This document shows positions 35,601-50,600 of a stretch of DNA of 64,000 nucleotides, piece after piece. Under the pieces are notes generated by a model. That model saw nothing but the letters and a program-made list of their open reading frames with translations, ran no database searches and was not told the origin of the DNA. The DNA is taken from assembly GCA_008360955.1 (NCBI GenBank), contig LUCM01001813.1:1-64000 (forward strand), given 5' to 3'. Position 1 is the stretch's first letter. Each line of letters starts with the position of its first letter. The position numbers and the translations under genes are program-made. This DNA is from Fasciolopsis buskii (taxonomy: Eukaryota > Platyhelminthes > Trematoda > Plagiorchiida > Fasciolidae).

Positions 35601-38600
35601 TGATCACATATTGGAAACTTCCTGCGTAATAAGTATATGGACTGACGGAATGTTGCTATTTTTAATGTGACTAGTACGTTCTGCATAAGGACAGAATGAC
35701 CGAATTTCCCCGAAGCATAGACCATTTTCGAAGTTGTTTCTGCCCGCCTCATATGAATACCCGGTGCTCTATTGTCTGACCTCTCCCAAACTTGTGCACT
35801 CTCCTATTAGTTTCTCGCTAAAATCTCGTTCCAATCACTAGCAGCGTGAATACGTGTTGCATCCATTCACCCCCTTGTAGCCCCTATTTCTGAGGCTTAA
35901 ACCTTTCCTGACAGCCAAGATACTGTGGATGGATCACCGTGTGATTGGTAAATCGATTCATCGATTCATCTATTCAAACTTCTAATGGTTCAAATGAGAT
36001 TCTGGCGTGTAGTTTCCTATTGCTAAAGCAATCCGTTAAGCCACATGGAAAATGGTCTCCATGCCAAACAGTTCGATGTCGCCGTATAATGTGACGGCTT
36101 GTGGGCCTCAGTGACCCAAAGAGCAATACACGTTGGTTTATCTCAAGCCGAAGATGCAATCATGCCTGACGAAGTAGTCTCCTGGTCATCCAGAAAGGGG
36201 TTGATCTGAGTTAGCAGCTCAGTCGGAAAAACGAATGGGAGAATAATTGATCCAAGTAGATGGGTTTTCACGGAGCCAAGACGCCGCTGCCTTGCGGTCA
36301 GGGTCGTGTCAGAACCCAAAACTTTGTTTGAGAACTCTAATCGTTCTTCTGCCTAGCAGCTGGACACCCTAGTAACATCCGTCCATCAATCCCCATGATT
36401 TACACGCCTACAAATAATTCCATGATGCATCAATCGTCGCGCAGGCTAGTCTGGACCGCGCTGCCCATTGTATCGAACCGGGGAGAGGGATAGCGATAAC
36501 TTTGTTACCGCTCAGAGTTCCTTCTCTTTCATTCAATTTCTCTCTTCTGTCTCCAACCCAATCTGTTTGCCCGCTCTGCCTACCCTTAATGTCCCCACGG
36601 ATAAAACGCCCGATACTCGCAACGATTTATTGTCAAATGAAGTAGTAAGTGGTTTTCAGTCTGCTGGCTCGCATTTTCTCAAACCGCGTCAATCTCTGAA
36701 TCTTGGTTCGCTCAATGTGCGCACCTTAATGCAGGCTGGCCAACAGGCGCGTTTGGCTCTGACAGTGGACTCACTTTCGATTGATGTCTGCTGTGTGAGT
36801 GAAACACGAATTTGGGATTCGAGTAGACTAATTCAACTAATTGCGTCGAATGTCTCGTGAAGGTATTTCCTGTACACTTCAGGAGACGAGGTGGTTCAAG
36901 TTGTGTGGGTCAACGCGGTGTAGGAATAGTCTTGAGTCAGAAGGCTGAAGCAGCCCTTTTAGATTGGAGGATCTCAGTAAACAGTCGCTTGTGTGCCATG
37001 AGACTGCAGGGATCAGTCTATGTTCGAAAGGATAATTGTGTTGGACAGTTTATTTGTTATCTCAGCATACGCTCCAACAGGCTGCAGCACTGACATGGAG
37101 AAAGACGAGTTTTACAATGACCTCGTCACCTTTGCTCGGAAGAGCAAAGGGTCTAACCTTGTAAATGGTAGCAAGTGATTTTAATGCACAGGTTAGAAAA
37201 CTTGTTGCATCGGAAGCCCGTTTAGGTGGGCGCTGCCCGTTGCCTACTTATGGAACAGATAATGGAAAAGACTTCTCCAATTCTGTGTGGACAATAACCT
37301 ATTCCTATCTTGTACGGATTTCCGACACAATTCGCGGCGCACGGCGACATGATGCTTCACCTCGTCGGCTAGTCTGAGTCAGATCGATCGCATGGTAGTA
37401 AACGACAGCTGGTGCGGTTCTGTCCAGATCTGTAGATCGTAATGGACCATGTACGTGGAATCGGACCATGCGTTAGTTTTGATGCAATTTCTGCTGCAAC
37501 TCAACGAACTGCGAGGCAGGCCACAAACCCGGTTGGCCGTAAAGTTCGACCGTTCGCAACAGCTATCAGCAGAATCTATCCGAGGAACTAAAAACTCCGA
37601 CGAGCAGTGGGATCAAGTTAAGCAGGCGATGCATTTGGCAATAGGTTTTGTCTGTGGTCCTAGATCTAGCGTTCATCAAAGACACTGGATCTCGCGAGGG
37701 TCGTTGGGTCTAATGGAGCAAAACGCTAGGTTTCTAACTGCGAGGAGGTGAATAAGATGCGTCGACAGTTGCAGCTTCAGTGGACGATCAGTCTTACAAA
37801 TGACTGAAAACTGGTTGGCTAAGGTAGCCGAAGAGATGAAGGAAGTGGCCACATCAGGTAACAGTCAAAGATTGTTAAGGCTTATGTGCGACATCGGCGG
37901 GCGGCGAACTTCGGTTGGTGAAGTCGTGCGTGATAGTACTGGAGAGCTCATCCATGGTAGACAACAAAGGCTGGAGCATTGGGCTGAGCACTTCAAGGAT
38001 CATTTGATACCCCAACGGAATTGAAGGTAGATTCGAATATTTGACTTCTGAATAGAGTAAAATCAGCCGTTTCCGATGTACTTCTCCCAATTCTTTTCAA
38101 ACTGGCTAAGGAAGCTGTAATGAAATCGCTTACCTCCTTGCTTCATGATATTTGGAACGAGGAGCGTATTTCGTTATCGTGGGGTGAGTCACTGATTGTA
38201 CCCATCTTCAAGAAGGGCACACGGAATGACTGTAGCAATCATCGTGGTATTAGTTTTATTCCGATAATCACCAAGGTGTTAGCTTCAATAGTGCTGCGTC
38301 GTTTGACACCAATTAGCGCGAGTAACATCCGCGAACTGAAAGCTGTATCCTACCAGGTCGAGTTTGCATCAACCGTATATTCACCCTTCGACAGTTACTG
38401 GAAACGAGCCACACGCCGCTCTAAGATTGTAGTCTTTCTCGACTTGAAAGGCGCGTTCGACTCAGGGGATCGGACAGCACCATTCATTGCTCTCCACCGG
38501 AAGGGTATGCCAGCAAAGTTCATGAACCTGTTGCAAGCATTGTACTTGCCTACTTGTGTTCACTTGATGGTATACGATGAACTATCAAGTTAAATCTAAA

Positions 38601-41600
38601 CGACTAGCGGCATTCGACAAAAGATTCCCTTCTCTCCATTCCTGTTCAAATTCGTCATGGACAAGGTGATGGAAGATACTTTAGGAATTCTTCGGGATGC
38701 AAGAGTCAAACTGGGGAATGGAGAGAATCTGTGATTTAGATTACGCAGATGTTGCCTTTCCGAGTCGACGGACCATGCCCAATGGGCACTGGACTGACAC
38801 TCGAGGTCGGTTGCTCGGTTTGGCGTGTGCTTTGCACCTTCAAAGGGGAAAGTGCTGTTACAGGACTGGACGACAGTAATGCCCAACTTGATACTGGATG
38901 GAGAGGAACTAACGATTCCGGACCGTTTCACCTACCTTGGTAGCTGTGTGTCGAACGATGGTAGCTCGGCAATGGAAGTAAAAACGCGTATATCCAAGGC
39001 TCGGGCAGCTTACGCTGGACTAAAGCACTTTTGGTGTCGACCTGGCATTTCACTGAAGTTGAAAGGTCGTATGTGCTCCGGTACAGTGCGCTCAGTTCCG
39101 TTGTACGGTTGCCAAACATGGAGTATGCGTGTGGGCGATGGCCGTCGGCTGGAGGTTTTCGATAACCGATGTTTACGTAGTATGGCCAGGATTGGATGGA
39201 GTGACCAGGTGAGTAATGTGGAGGTCAGGAGTTTAGTACTGCTCTCAGAATACCTTATTGCAGCATATGAAATTTAGTCGACTATGCTGGTTGAGTCACG
39301 TGTTGCGTATGGTGAACACTCGTCTACCATATCGTGCCCTAAGGAATGAAAGAAGCCATATGGAAGCCAACAGATGACGTGGCAACGTGAGATGAGAGAA
39401 TGTACAACGAAGATAGGTAAAGTAGGTATCTCACGCCTTCGTGGTTGGGGTCCGGAAGACTTGTCGACTTGCTGGCTGGAGACACTGAAGGATATGGCAG
39501 TGAATCGTGAACAGTGGCGATCGTGTTGTCACTTTCTATCGAATCAGAATGATTGAGAAAGTGCGTTTGTACATTTAGACTGTTTCATGTGTTGGCTGCA
39601 GCAGCACCTTATCTTTTCCCGCCTGTGTAGGTCCACTCCCTGTTCCCGTTGGATATTCACTCTTTTTATAGAAACTTGTAACTCTGGGGAAAAGACAATA
39701 AAGCTTGCGTTGCTATTTAACGTTGAGCGATAATGATGAGGAGGAGGAGGATTACGTACAAACTGAAAGGATCACTGCAGAAACGAGCTCCCGTTATTGA
39801 TGGGTTATAACGGCCCAAATTCCATAAATTTCGATTCATCTTAGTTATCATTTCACTGGAATACTTATATGCGCTCTGAGATTCCGACATTGCTGGATAA
39901 TGGCGAAACTAACTACAAACCGAAAAAAGTAATTTTATTCAAAAATCTTTTACCTGACTAAAGTATCGTCTTAGGGTTAGATGTGACTTTGACAAACAAA
40001 GTCCAATTAAACAAGGTCATGAATAATGACGGATAGTCAATAACGTGAAGGAGGAAAAGAAGTCTTGAAGAACTGGTATGTTATGAACTACGCGCCAAAG
40101 TTTCGTTTACTTTTGCCTTCTTTTTCCATAGTTTTCTTTTCTCACTATGGTTCCGGGGTCACAAAATCTCTAAAAGCGGATTAGCGCTGATTAATGGACG
40201 CGTTTCACAGGTACCTTTATTATTACCGAAATTACTCGAGCAGTATGAGAACCGTTCATAAGGACAAAATGAAATGTGGTTGTGCAAGCAAACGGAAGTT
40301 GGTTTTGGTAAATGAGACCAAAGGAGAGGCTTGGATAAGGTGATAGAAATTGTTAGTTTTGGGATTAGTCACAATTTTCGTAAAAATAATATTTACATGA
40401 AATAGTTCATCAACGTTCAGCTCGCCATTCAAAAACTGGAAGCATTGTACAACTGTTTCACCCCTACTAAGAGTCATTAGCAGTGCATATCCACTGCACT
40501 CGAACTGGCACGCGAACCGGGCCGAACGACTGAGTCAAATGCCTTAACCACTGCGCTGTCGTGAAGCCTTTCAGCGGTCTCGTTGAGCTTCATCACACGG
40601 TATGGGTACTAGTAGCCCCTAACACCTACCAAGTAGCCAAGTTCTGTAGGTTCTACCCAAAGCTTTCGTCGCACTTGGACTACCTGCAGAGAAGTTGTCT
40701 ATCAGTAGGAGTCGATTGCCGTGAGCTAGCGGACAGTAGCCGTGCAAATCAGTGATGAAGTTCAACAAACCGTTGAGAGCCTGCCCGGTAGCGTAATGGC
40801 TAAGGCGTTCTACTCAAAGCAATTCGGCCCAGTTCGGGTGCGTTGGATATTTACCGCCAACAACTCTTAATAAAGATGAAACAGGGGTACATTGCTTCCA
40901 TGGTTACTTAATGGCGAATGGACCTTTGGCATCACATGATGAATTATTTCATAATACAATAATATTCATGTTGCGTAAATGACTGATGACCTGTTTGCGG
41001 AAAAAAATTCAGAGCAAATTTGAAGACCGCAGATAATCGAACAAACTCATTCTCAATCATGAAAATTCGTTCCAATACAGCACCATATTTGGAATACATT
41101 GGAGTTTGCAATGGACAAAGTGAATTGTGGTGATAATGATGTTCACCCTTATGATATCGATTTACTTGGGGACTGGATATGAAAAAAATCACCATAGTGG
41201 TCCTGATGGCTAACTGCCACGTCAAGAGGTGTCATTTAATGACCAGTGGGCCAATATGTATTTGGTTTAGACTCAAACTGATTTTTTAAGCATACAAGAG
41301 ATGTCAAGACGAGGAATCCGAAACGCTTCTGCCGTTGTCAAGATTCATTATCTAGTTGGCCGATCGCAGAACCTACACCGAGAGAGAGGAATGCTTCTTC
41401 ACACTAGTCTGAAGCCAAAGACAGACAATGATTTATTTTAGTCAATGGTTACTCATTTTCTCGTGTTATCAATCTTTAACTTTAGAAACCCAATCGCTTG
41501 TGTGAGTTTAATTTGCCCACACGAATTTTGCGTAACAGGACGAATGACTATCGTTTCCTGTGGTTACCAACTTCCTCATTCTATCTGATCATAACTTGTT

Positions 41601-44600
41601 TTACTTATGCTACTTACGGGGGCTTTGCTGAACAATAATAAAGGCTAACAAGTCCGATTTTTACTAGGTAAGGCAAAATACCACTTCAGGTTGTTCTACC
41701 TCTCCCTTGCAAGAGCCAGTGTGTGTGTGTGTGTGTTTGGTCAGTGTTCATCGTCAGTGTGGTTTGATATCTGTCTTGGTCCACGCGCACTTATACTGGC
41801 GCTCGGGAACAAATAGCAACTTAAACTGATCAGGCCTAGAAGATAAGGTAGCGGTGCACTCACATTTCCTGGGGCGTTATGCATATCCTGATATAATTCA
41901 GTTTGATTGACTCGTTCCAAAAGTCGCGAAGATGGAGCTTGTGTACGTAGGATCACAGTCAATGCGGAGAATGCGATTCCCGTGATCAGGCCAAATTTGA
42001 CATCCAGCATCATCGTACATTTGAAAGTCAACAACCAAATTGCCTGCGTACACATGCCAAAATATTCAGCAATTATTTTTACATGCTGGTTTTCGACTCC
42101 AACGATGAAAAACAGATTGTGGAGTATCAGAATGATAAAAACATATTTGGAATGAACAATATGGACCGATAACTGGAGAAAACGTGATCATATGGTAAGT
42201 GCAATAGTACAATAACCGGGTCACTGCTACATCACCGTTAATGCCAGAAAGACATATCGACTCATCACGATTAGGCTATTGTTGAGCGAAACAAGCTAGC
42301 AATCGGTCTGGATGACCGACCGAAGAGGAGCAATAGGTACGGTCAAGCCGAAAATTGTTGGTTGTTTTGAATCTTGGGTTTCATTGTTTTGCATTAGCTA
42401 TGATCGCATCTACAATCAACAAATGTCATTCGCCTTTCGAGGCGAATCAAACAAACGCAAAGTCCATGGAACTACCAGTTAAATAAAGGGCTCAAGTTTA
42501 GTCATTTAAATGACAAAAAGACAGCCACGTAAGACAGTCGTCATACTATACTATACTATACTATACTATACTATATGGTGAAATTATGCTAAAGAAAAAA
42601 TCTATTCAACGAAATGGGGAAGTAGAACGTGAAAAATTCTGTAGGTATCAAAGTCTACCTCATGTCGTTAAAAATACAAACAGATTTCGAAGTTTCACTT
42701 TCAGTAATCAGCCAGTTGTTTGAAAATATGCTCTACCATTAAAAATCAGAAAGCCAGAAGCAGGATTATTTTTGATAATTCCCTCTTCTGGTTTTATTTG
42801 GTTACACGTAAGCGAATCATGCTAATAGTCTTAGCAATAAAAAATGGCAGCAACAGGAATATTGATAAACAATCAATTGTTCGCTATCATCAAAGATAGG
42901 CAGGTTGTTGATGTCGTCTCACTTCTGACAACATTACCAGCTGCATTGCTGTGGTAAATTGTGGAAACCAGCTTAATGTGCGCTTGCATTGCTCGATAAC
43001 AGAATGATCGAGACAGTTTATGATTTGTCAACTTTCTGATTATCATGGATAGCCTTCCTCAAGACTGATTTCTCAATCTAATAAAACCGGCATGACAGTC
43101 TAAAGCAGTTGTTTATTTGTCTGATTTTAGGTATTGCGAATTGCAAGGGTGGATATTCGGCCTCCGTCCTTTCTATTCGCGATGGTAAGCTTGGGGTCAT
43201 TTGAGATCACCAAGGCGTTGTGATCCTTTCGGTATTCATCCACTAATATTATCAGTATCATCCATATGGTTGGGATCTCTGAGCGATCGTTTCGTTTGAG
43301 ACATGTAGGAAGGTCATTGCTTGTCAGGACGTCAGCGTGTAGGCAATCTGTGTGTGTGTGTGTGCTGGAAGGTCCTGTTGTAACCACCCACAATGATGTA
43401 ACCTTCGGATATAGTATAAATTGCGAATGCGGAAAAGTGACATGTTTCTTTAACGTTGTTTGGGTTGCTCGCCTGCATTTTATTTTTCCTCCGTGTTTGG
43501 CATTTCTGGTTTATACAGGTCTGCAAGTTTGTCCAGTATCCTGAAGGGGACAACCCTTACAGCTGATCGTGTCCCCTTGGGATACCAATGACAGTTAGCC
43601 ATTCTGTGACGTTCTTGTTCTACTTGGCTGGATTGTTTCTCGCCGACAACTATTATCCAAAACGATTGTGTCCAAGCCCTGCATTCCTTGTTTGCCTGTG
43701 GTGTTATCGCTCGCTTTACGGTTTGTCAACCGTGTTCGATAGTCTTATTGAACCATTAGGCTACCATGCAGCACTTCACACGATGGATCGGTTTATTTTT
43801 GATACACAACGAATCAAAATGGCTTTCTATACGGGAAACCAGTTTACTTTTCCAAGCCAGGGTTTAAAATGTTGCAATAATGGAACACCCAGTGGAGCTG
43901 TATATGAGGACTGGTAAGATTGAGGTGTACTCGTATGTTGTTAGTTTCGTCCCATTGAAGAGTAAGGGAAATTTTATTTGGTCAAAAACACCCCTCTCCA
44001 ACCTGGAATCTGCTAGGCGCCTTTTCTTAGGAAATGGAGCTTCTCAAGCTGTTCACTGAGAATCTTATCTAACCACAATGGCGTAAATTGGGCCAGAATC
44101 GATTTACACACGAATGCTTCTAATTCGGACTTCACAGGCGTGCTTCTGGAAGGATGCTTGGCTAGGCCCGTGGTATGCACACTTCCCATGACTTCACCAC
44201 ATGTCACACGCGTACTACAAGCAATCTAACTTACCCCGATAGTGACAATTGTCTTGAGGTCGACAACATAAACTTTTTCTCGACCAACTGCAAACCTATG
44301 CCATAATCTTCTCCATCCATCAGTCTTTTGGATTTTCACTTTATCCTATTTGTACGTAACCCTGGTAATCAGAGGTGAAATTTACTAAAAATGAGATTGT
44401 TTGCCGCTGTGCTAGTATTCCAAAATAGCCGAATTCTTTGGCAAACAATAAAGTATAAAATAGACTGAATACGTTCAAAAATGATTGTTTCATATTTGAC
44501 GCAAAACAGATAGTCTCTTCACTTACGAAATCCCAAAGTGAATATTTCCGCAAATATTTGAGCTCCGCTGAATGTGCGAACATGCCCTTTAAAGCAACCA

Positions 44601-47600
44601 CAATAATAGCTGAAAGACAACACTGCAAAGAAGGATGAATAGGGAGTTAGCCAGGAATCAACTGTATTCAGTTGAGACAATGTTTTCACAGGTTGAGGGT
44701 AAAAGGAAGTATCTTCGAGAAGAACAGCAAAGCTATTGTTAGTGATTATATATATATATATGCATGCAAATATACATATGTATATATATATATATATACC
44801 GAGCTTATGATGTCTGACCTAATGAAGCAACAAGGTCAAGACTTTTGCGTTATACGAACAAAGGTGGAAGGTGTCAGCTCTGGTATCTACCTGATAATCA
44901 TCTCCGATTTATTACCACTGACTATCATGAGCCCTAGTCAGGAAGGCCAAATCAAGCAGACAGTAGTATGTACTCATCTGTCAAAAAACGATTGTTTATA
45001 TTGGATTTCCATAGTTAACACCCACCGATCTATTAGTCTTCCCATTAATTCAGACCATTGTTATTAACTGGCTTCTTCATGAGCCTTTTCGCACAGCTTA
45101 TCTACTGACGCAATTACTGTAATGTTTCCATAGGTGCATTGACCGTTGGCCAGGGTAATGAGTAGTACTATTCAGCATTTACAACTTTATCACTGACTAG
45201 GAAATAAAAGTTTGCTGAAGTTGATCTGTGTAGTGACCGAGTACGTTTTATTTTGGCGGGTAAGGGTGATTGGACCCCCAGAGATTATCGCTTCTTGTAG
45301 CCACTCAATTAGTTGGTACTCAACTAGTTGAACAAGCGGTATTTCCTAGGAACCACCTCCATTTCCTGCCTCGCCATTTGGTTTGTGCGACGATCCGTTT
45401 TAACAATAAACAACAATGAACCAGTTTCAGTTACGCTGGTTATCAGTGAATAATTGGTGCCAAACGTTGACTAATGTCTAATCAAGGTTCCGAATTCTGT
45501 TCCCTACTCCGTCAGTCCTAGCTCCGGATCGCTATCGACCGCCCAGAGTTCAAGAGAGAATAAACAAGCTGGACCTACATAAAATCTCGTTTCATTAAAT
45601 GAAAACAACGCATATTTATAGGTTAGTTTCCTTTCAAATTCGCGCCTGTGCAACTGCCATTACTTCATCGGTTGTTCGGGCTGCGCTTTAATTGGGCCAT
45701 CTTGGTGAACCTCATTTGATCTAGTCCATGTCATTTTCTTGTCGAATCAGGACCGCTCATCCCGAATGGTGGCCTTCTCCGCCTGCATATCCGCCCTCTT
45801 GTCCTTCAGTCACACCATTGTCAAACGGCAGCTAATAGCCCATGAGATAACGCAATCTCGACCTGGTTTTGCCGTCTGTACTCGCGTGCTGTCTGATACG
45901 ACGGGAATGCATTCACGCTTGTGTGCTGATCGCGATTAGTTTAGCACGTTCCATCATCGCGCAACCACTGATAACCAGTGAGTCAGCTATATCATACTCG
46001 CGCACCATGCCCGTAAAGTAAGCAACATCTCATACCGAACACTATAGAGTTGCTCAATGATTTTGTTGGAAATAGTCATCAGTAACTGTATTTCAGGAGT
46101 GGATTTCCGTAGTTGTCGCATGTGAATCCTGTACGATTTTTACCATGCGGCAGGTAAGCCTAACCCAAAAAATGTCTGTTTGGATCATCTTAGCGCCATA
46201 AGATCGTCTACTGCTTCGAGACCAATGGGGTCCCAGAAAATTGGACCAGTTAATTCCTAATATTCATTCTTCGAGATCTTATCATTAGGTCACAGTTCCC
46301 TTTCGAAATACACAGTTTAGTTCCCTTGACTGCTTGCCTTTAGGACCACACCATTTAAATACAAACCAGTTAACTTATCAATCAAGAAGCTCCGTACTCA
46401 AGTTTCGCTCTCATTAAAGACCAGCAATTATGAATATCCATATCACCCAGTCCGATGTCTGAACAGGTTTAACTCAACTGGTTTGATCGGTCTTGCCAGG
46501 ATATAATGACGCAGTAGTAACGCGCTGTCCCACCAGATGTCAGACTTAGGTTCAGGCTTTGATTATGGCGTTAGAAATGCCCTACTGATGGGTTCATAGG
46601 ATCAGAACTCGAGTCTGATGCTTCTTGAGTGTTAGCGTGAAAGGATGGCCTGCGCTTTTTAAAGAGATGAAGCACGGGATTATCATTTAGGAAAACACAC
46701 CAATCCCGCACCATGGTAACCACTAATTAAACGCTAACTGCGATGACTGTGACTCGTCAATTGCATCCAGTCTGTAAAAACTAATAGCTCAGTTAGGGTG
46801 AAATATGAATAAGACTGTAAAATGCTGACTAGATGCTGGACGACCAAGTAAACTAGTTCGGCCAGTCCGTCTGTTTTACTTATCTCATCATATCACTTTT
46901 TTATATCTCTTTAACAAAGCAGTGGCAAGGCATAAGACTCTTCAAAAAGGTGATCGCGGACAACTAAGAGATGCCACGCATAGGAGCAGCCTTATTGCTA
47001 TCGTTGTTCTTTACGCGTAAATAGCCAACTAGTCAATGAATGATCTCAGAGTTAACCTCTAACGGTAGCCTTTATCTATCATTATTCTTCTTCGGCATTG
47101 CTTTATCAAGCCGCCTATTTTATCAATCTGATTATCACTATATACTTGCATTTCCCTCTAAACAACTGTCAAATGTATTGCTTGTTCGGGATGAAAATTC
47201 ACCTACAGTACTATACAAAAAGGGATACTGTTTGACTTGACTTGATCACTAGTGGAAAGATTTGAACCAGGGACCTCCAAGATGAAACACACTTATGTCG
47301 ATTCCTTAACCACCATATTGCGTTGCCCTCAGATCATTCTGCACGGGGGCGAAGTTTGCCAGCGTGCTAGAAATCTCATCTGTTTGGCTGCCGATCATCA
47401 TGAAACTAAGCGACTGTACATTCGGTATACGTTCCGATTCAATGTGCTACCTATAGTCATCCGCTTAAGCTAAATATCCTATCGGCGTCTGCTGCTATCT
47501 GCCAACAATTTGTACCTTTCGAGGAAGCCTTCATCGGTGTGGTCAGCAATCATATGTACAACTTGAATTTTGTAGATTACCAAAGTCAGAAATAGAACTC

Positions 47601-50600
47601 ACGTTTGGTAGGCTATAGAACAACGGACCAATGAAATAAAGCACAAGAATCAGCAGAGCAGCCGAAAACAAGGCAGCCACCTGTGTTCTACCACCGGTAG
47701 CAACTTGCACCGCGGACCGAGACAGAGAACCTGCCGACGGATAGGCTTGGAAGAATGAGCTGATCACATTTGCCAAACCGTAAGCATACAACTCCTGTCA
47801 GAAATGTAAACGGCGAAGAAAACAGGTCAGTGTATCATTAAACTTGGCATACGAAATCAATTCTACTATATCGTGCAAATCTGAACTTGTGACATCGGCC
47901 TGATTTTTCGGTAAGGTTGAAAGGTTGCGTGTATTGCGCTGAAATGTACTCAGTTCTGTTGTATGGTTGCTACACATGGAGTATGCATATGGGAGATGTT
48001 CGTCGCTTAGAGGTTTCCACCACCGATTTCTACGTAGTATGGCTAGGATTAGATGCTGCAACCGCGTGAGTACTGCAGAGGTGATGAATCTGATATTAGG
48101 TAATCATTAGGAAATGAAGTAACAAAGTGAGATAAGAAAATGTACTTCGTTAAATTACGTGTCTCATGTCTTCGTGGTTGGGGTCCGAAAGACCTGTCTG
48201 ACCTCACTGATTGAAGGTCGACTGTACGCAGCAACAGAATAGTCGGTCCTCTCCAGAAACAGGCAGATATGCACAGACTTTTGGTGTTTGAACACCGCTT
48301 CGTAATATTAGTATAATTTGGTGGGAGAAATTCGTCGGTAACTCAGGTGCTAAGTGTTAGGTATGGGGCCCCATGTTTCAATTTGTAAAACAGGCAGTGA
48401 ATACGAGTAAACTGAGGTGACTGGAAAAAGATTCACGCATCCTCACAGAATGTTTGCCTAGTTTTACGCTGCATGCTGTTCACCCTGGCAGGTGGTAGCT
48501 GGAAGACGAGTCGATGCCGACCGTCAGTCACATGGCAAAAGTTTGACAAACTTAACCGGTGGAGTGGTTTGAACAAGTCTAGTCACCCTGTCGGTTGACA
48601 ATCTGTGAAGTTTTCTCAATCGATGGTTAGAAACACTAGTTGGCATCATCCAGTGCCCAAGTCAATGAAGTTCTTGCATTCGAAATCGTAATTTTATGGT
48701 TCGTCAACCTATCATTAGTTCTTCAATACATTCTGTCCACTTCTCTTTTGAGTACAAAGTTAGCTGCTGTACAATTGAACTAAACTTTGATGATGGTAAT
48801 TTTCACCAAGTTTTATTTAACAATAACCCGTTCAGGACCGAAAATTACGCATATCCGGACCCGGTGACGTACCCGAAAATGAACAAGAATGAGCTATGAA
48901 AACCAAAACAAAACAAGTCGTTAGTGATAATTCTTTCAATTGTTTGACTCCATCCACAACCGTTAGAAATGGTCGAAGTGCTCTAGTAGGTGCCAAGAGT
49001 TATGCAGCCATTATAGTATTGTAGGATGGCACAAGGAAAATTCGGTTCAAATTTGCCAAACAGAAGTGATATGCGAACCGACCAGTAAACGACATTGATG
49101 CAATAAAGTACAATGAAATGCAACATCTTTCTGCTTCGAAAGCTTTTTCTACCTGACTGTCTGCTGATAATTTTTTTCTACTCGGAGTTAGAGACGACGA
49201 ATGCTCTTTTTTGGTCGCTAGGTTTATTTTGTCATCTGCCTTAGTCTCTTGTGAGTCGATTTCGGTTTCCTGTTCTGAAATTTCGTTGCTCTCACCATTT
49301 TCCCTGTATTCATCACCGGTTTGTTCCTCCGGTCGTAGCTACTGAATTCCATGTCTTCCTACCGAACAGTTTGCGGACCGCACAAAGTACAATTTCTTTG
49401 TTGCATGGGATACCACCTATCCACCCGCATAGGATTTTTTCGTCGGTTCCGAAAGTTGAATCCAAACTGCGTCTGTCAGCGGTCGCAGTAATTTACTACT
49501 CCCATCGTAAAACCATGTTTGCATCGGCATACGGACGAGATTGCTTCCCTCCTCTTCGAAGCAGGCATCTAGCTGGGCTCATTCCCATAGAAGCCAATAG
49601 TGTATTGGGAAATTCAAGAACGGCTATACATGGACCATCACTCTCAGATTCACATATCTTAAGTATCTTCTTCGCTTGTTTAACTGCGCTGTGTGCCCTG
49701 TTGTTGAACTGCTTGGGGTAAGAACTGGTGATTTGATGTGGAAAGAGTCATGTCCCTGAGGATTTCGGGGATTCAGTACCGCGAATCTGGGGGCCACCAT
49801 TGAAAATCACCTGAATCGGAATCCCATATGGTGCAAACAGGACGCACAGTACGTTGATATTCTCTGAACTCATTTCCGTCATCGGCCGATCGATTTTGAA
49901 GAAGTTACAGTAGCGCTCCACGAGCATCAAGTAATTTTTAATTCTCTTGGTGAAATATATCCAACATCGCCATTTGCCAAGGCCAATCAGGTATTGGTCG
50001 CTTTTCTATCGGTTTTCTTGTTTGTCCCTGATGAGATTGCCCGTAGGTAACACATATGGCTACCATCTGTTTAATCTGCTCTGCCAGGCCCGGCCAACAG
50101 GTCTCTTCAGCCCAGGCGCTGAATCCATTGCCATTAGCTTGTAAATGACACAATTGACGCAAAGCGTCTTTTAGAATTGCTTGTGGGGACACCAAAGGAT
50201 ATTGAAAAATCAGTTCACTGTCTTTCGTCAGTTCTCCCAGGAATTTAAATTAAGGCACGATATCTGTTGACAGAGTTCTTTTATCCACCAGGTAGCCTTG
50301 ATCGATACTCTTCTTCAAAGATTGTACACTTGAATCTTCGTCCGTGGGGTTCCGTATTGGCAATGATTCAGGTTTTTCTATCGCAAGACAATGTGGACTC
50401 TCTCGTTTTGATGCTGGTGGTCAGAGTTTCCCGGAGCGGATTGGAACAGCACATCGAACGTGAAAATTTGCTCGCCATTTTGGTGGTGCAGCTGATAGTT
50501 GTATTGTACCAGAAATGTTGACCATTAAATGTAGCTTCTCCGCTATTCAGTGTAATATCGTAAACGGTATTCGGCCATTAACAGCAGCGCACGGATATAG

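Noticed and set aside
42543..42576. CRISPR-like or regulatory tandem array
   Set aside because: A simple pentanucleotide microsatellite in a eukaryotic intron; no spacers.
49251..49721. 156-codon plus-strand open frame
   Set aside because: The opposite strand reads the end of a Gypsy integrase core, which explains the openness; the plus frame has no motif.
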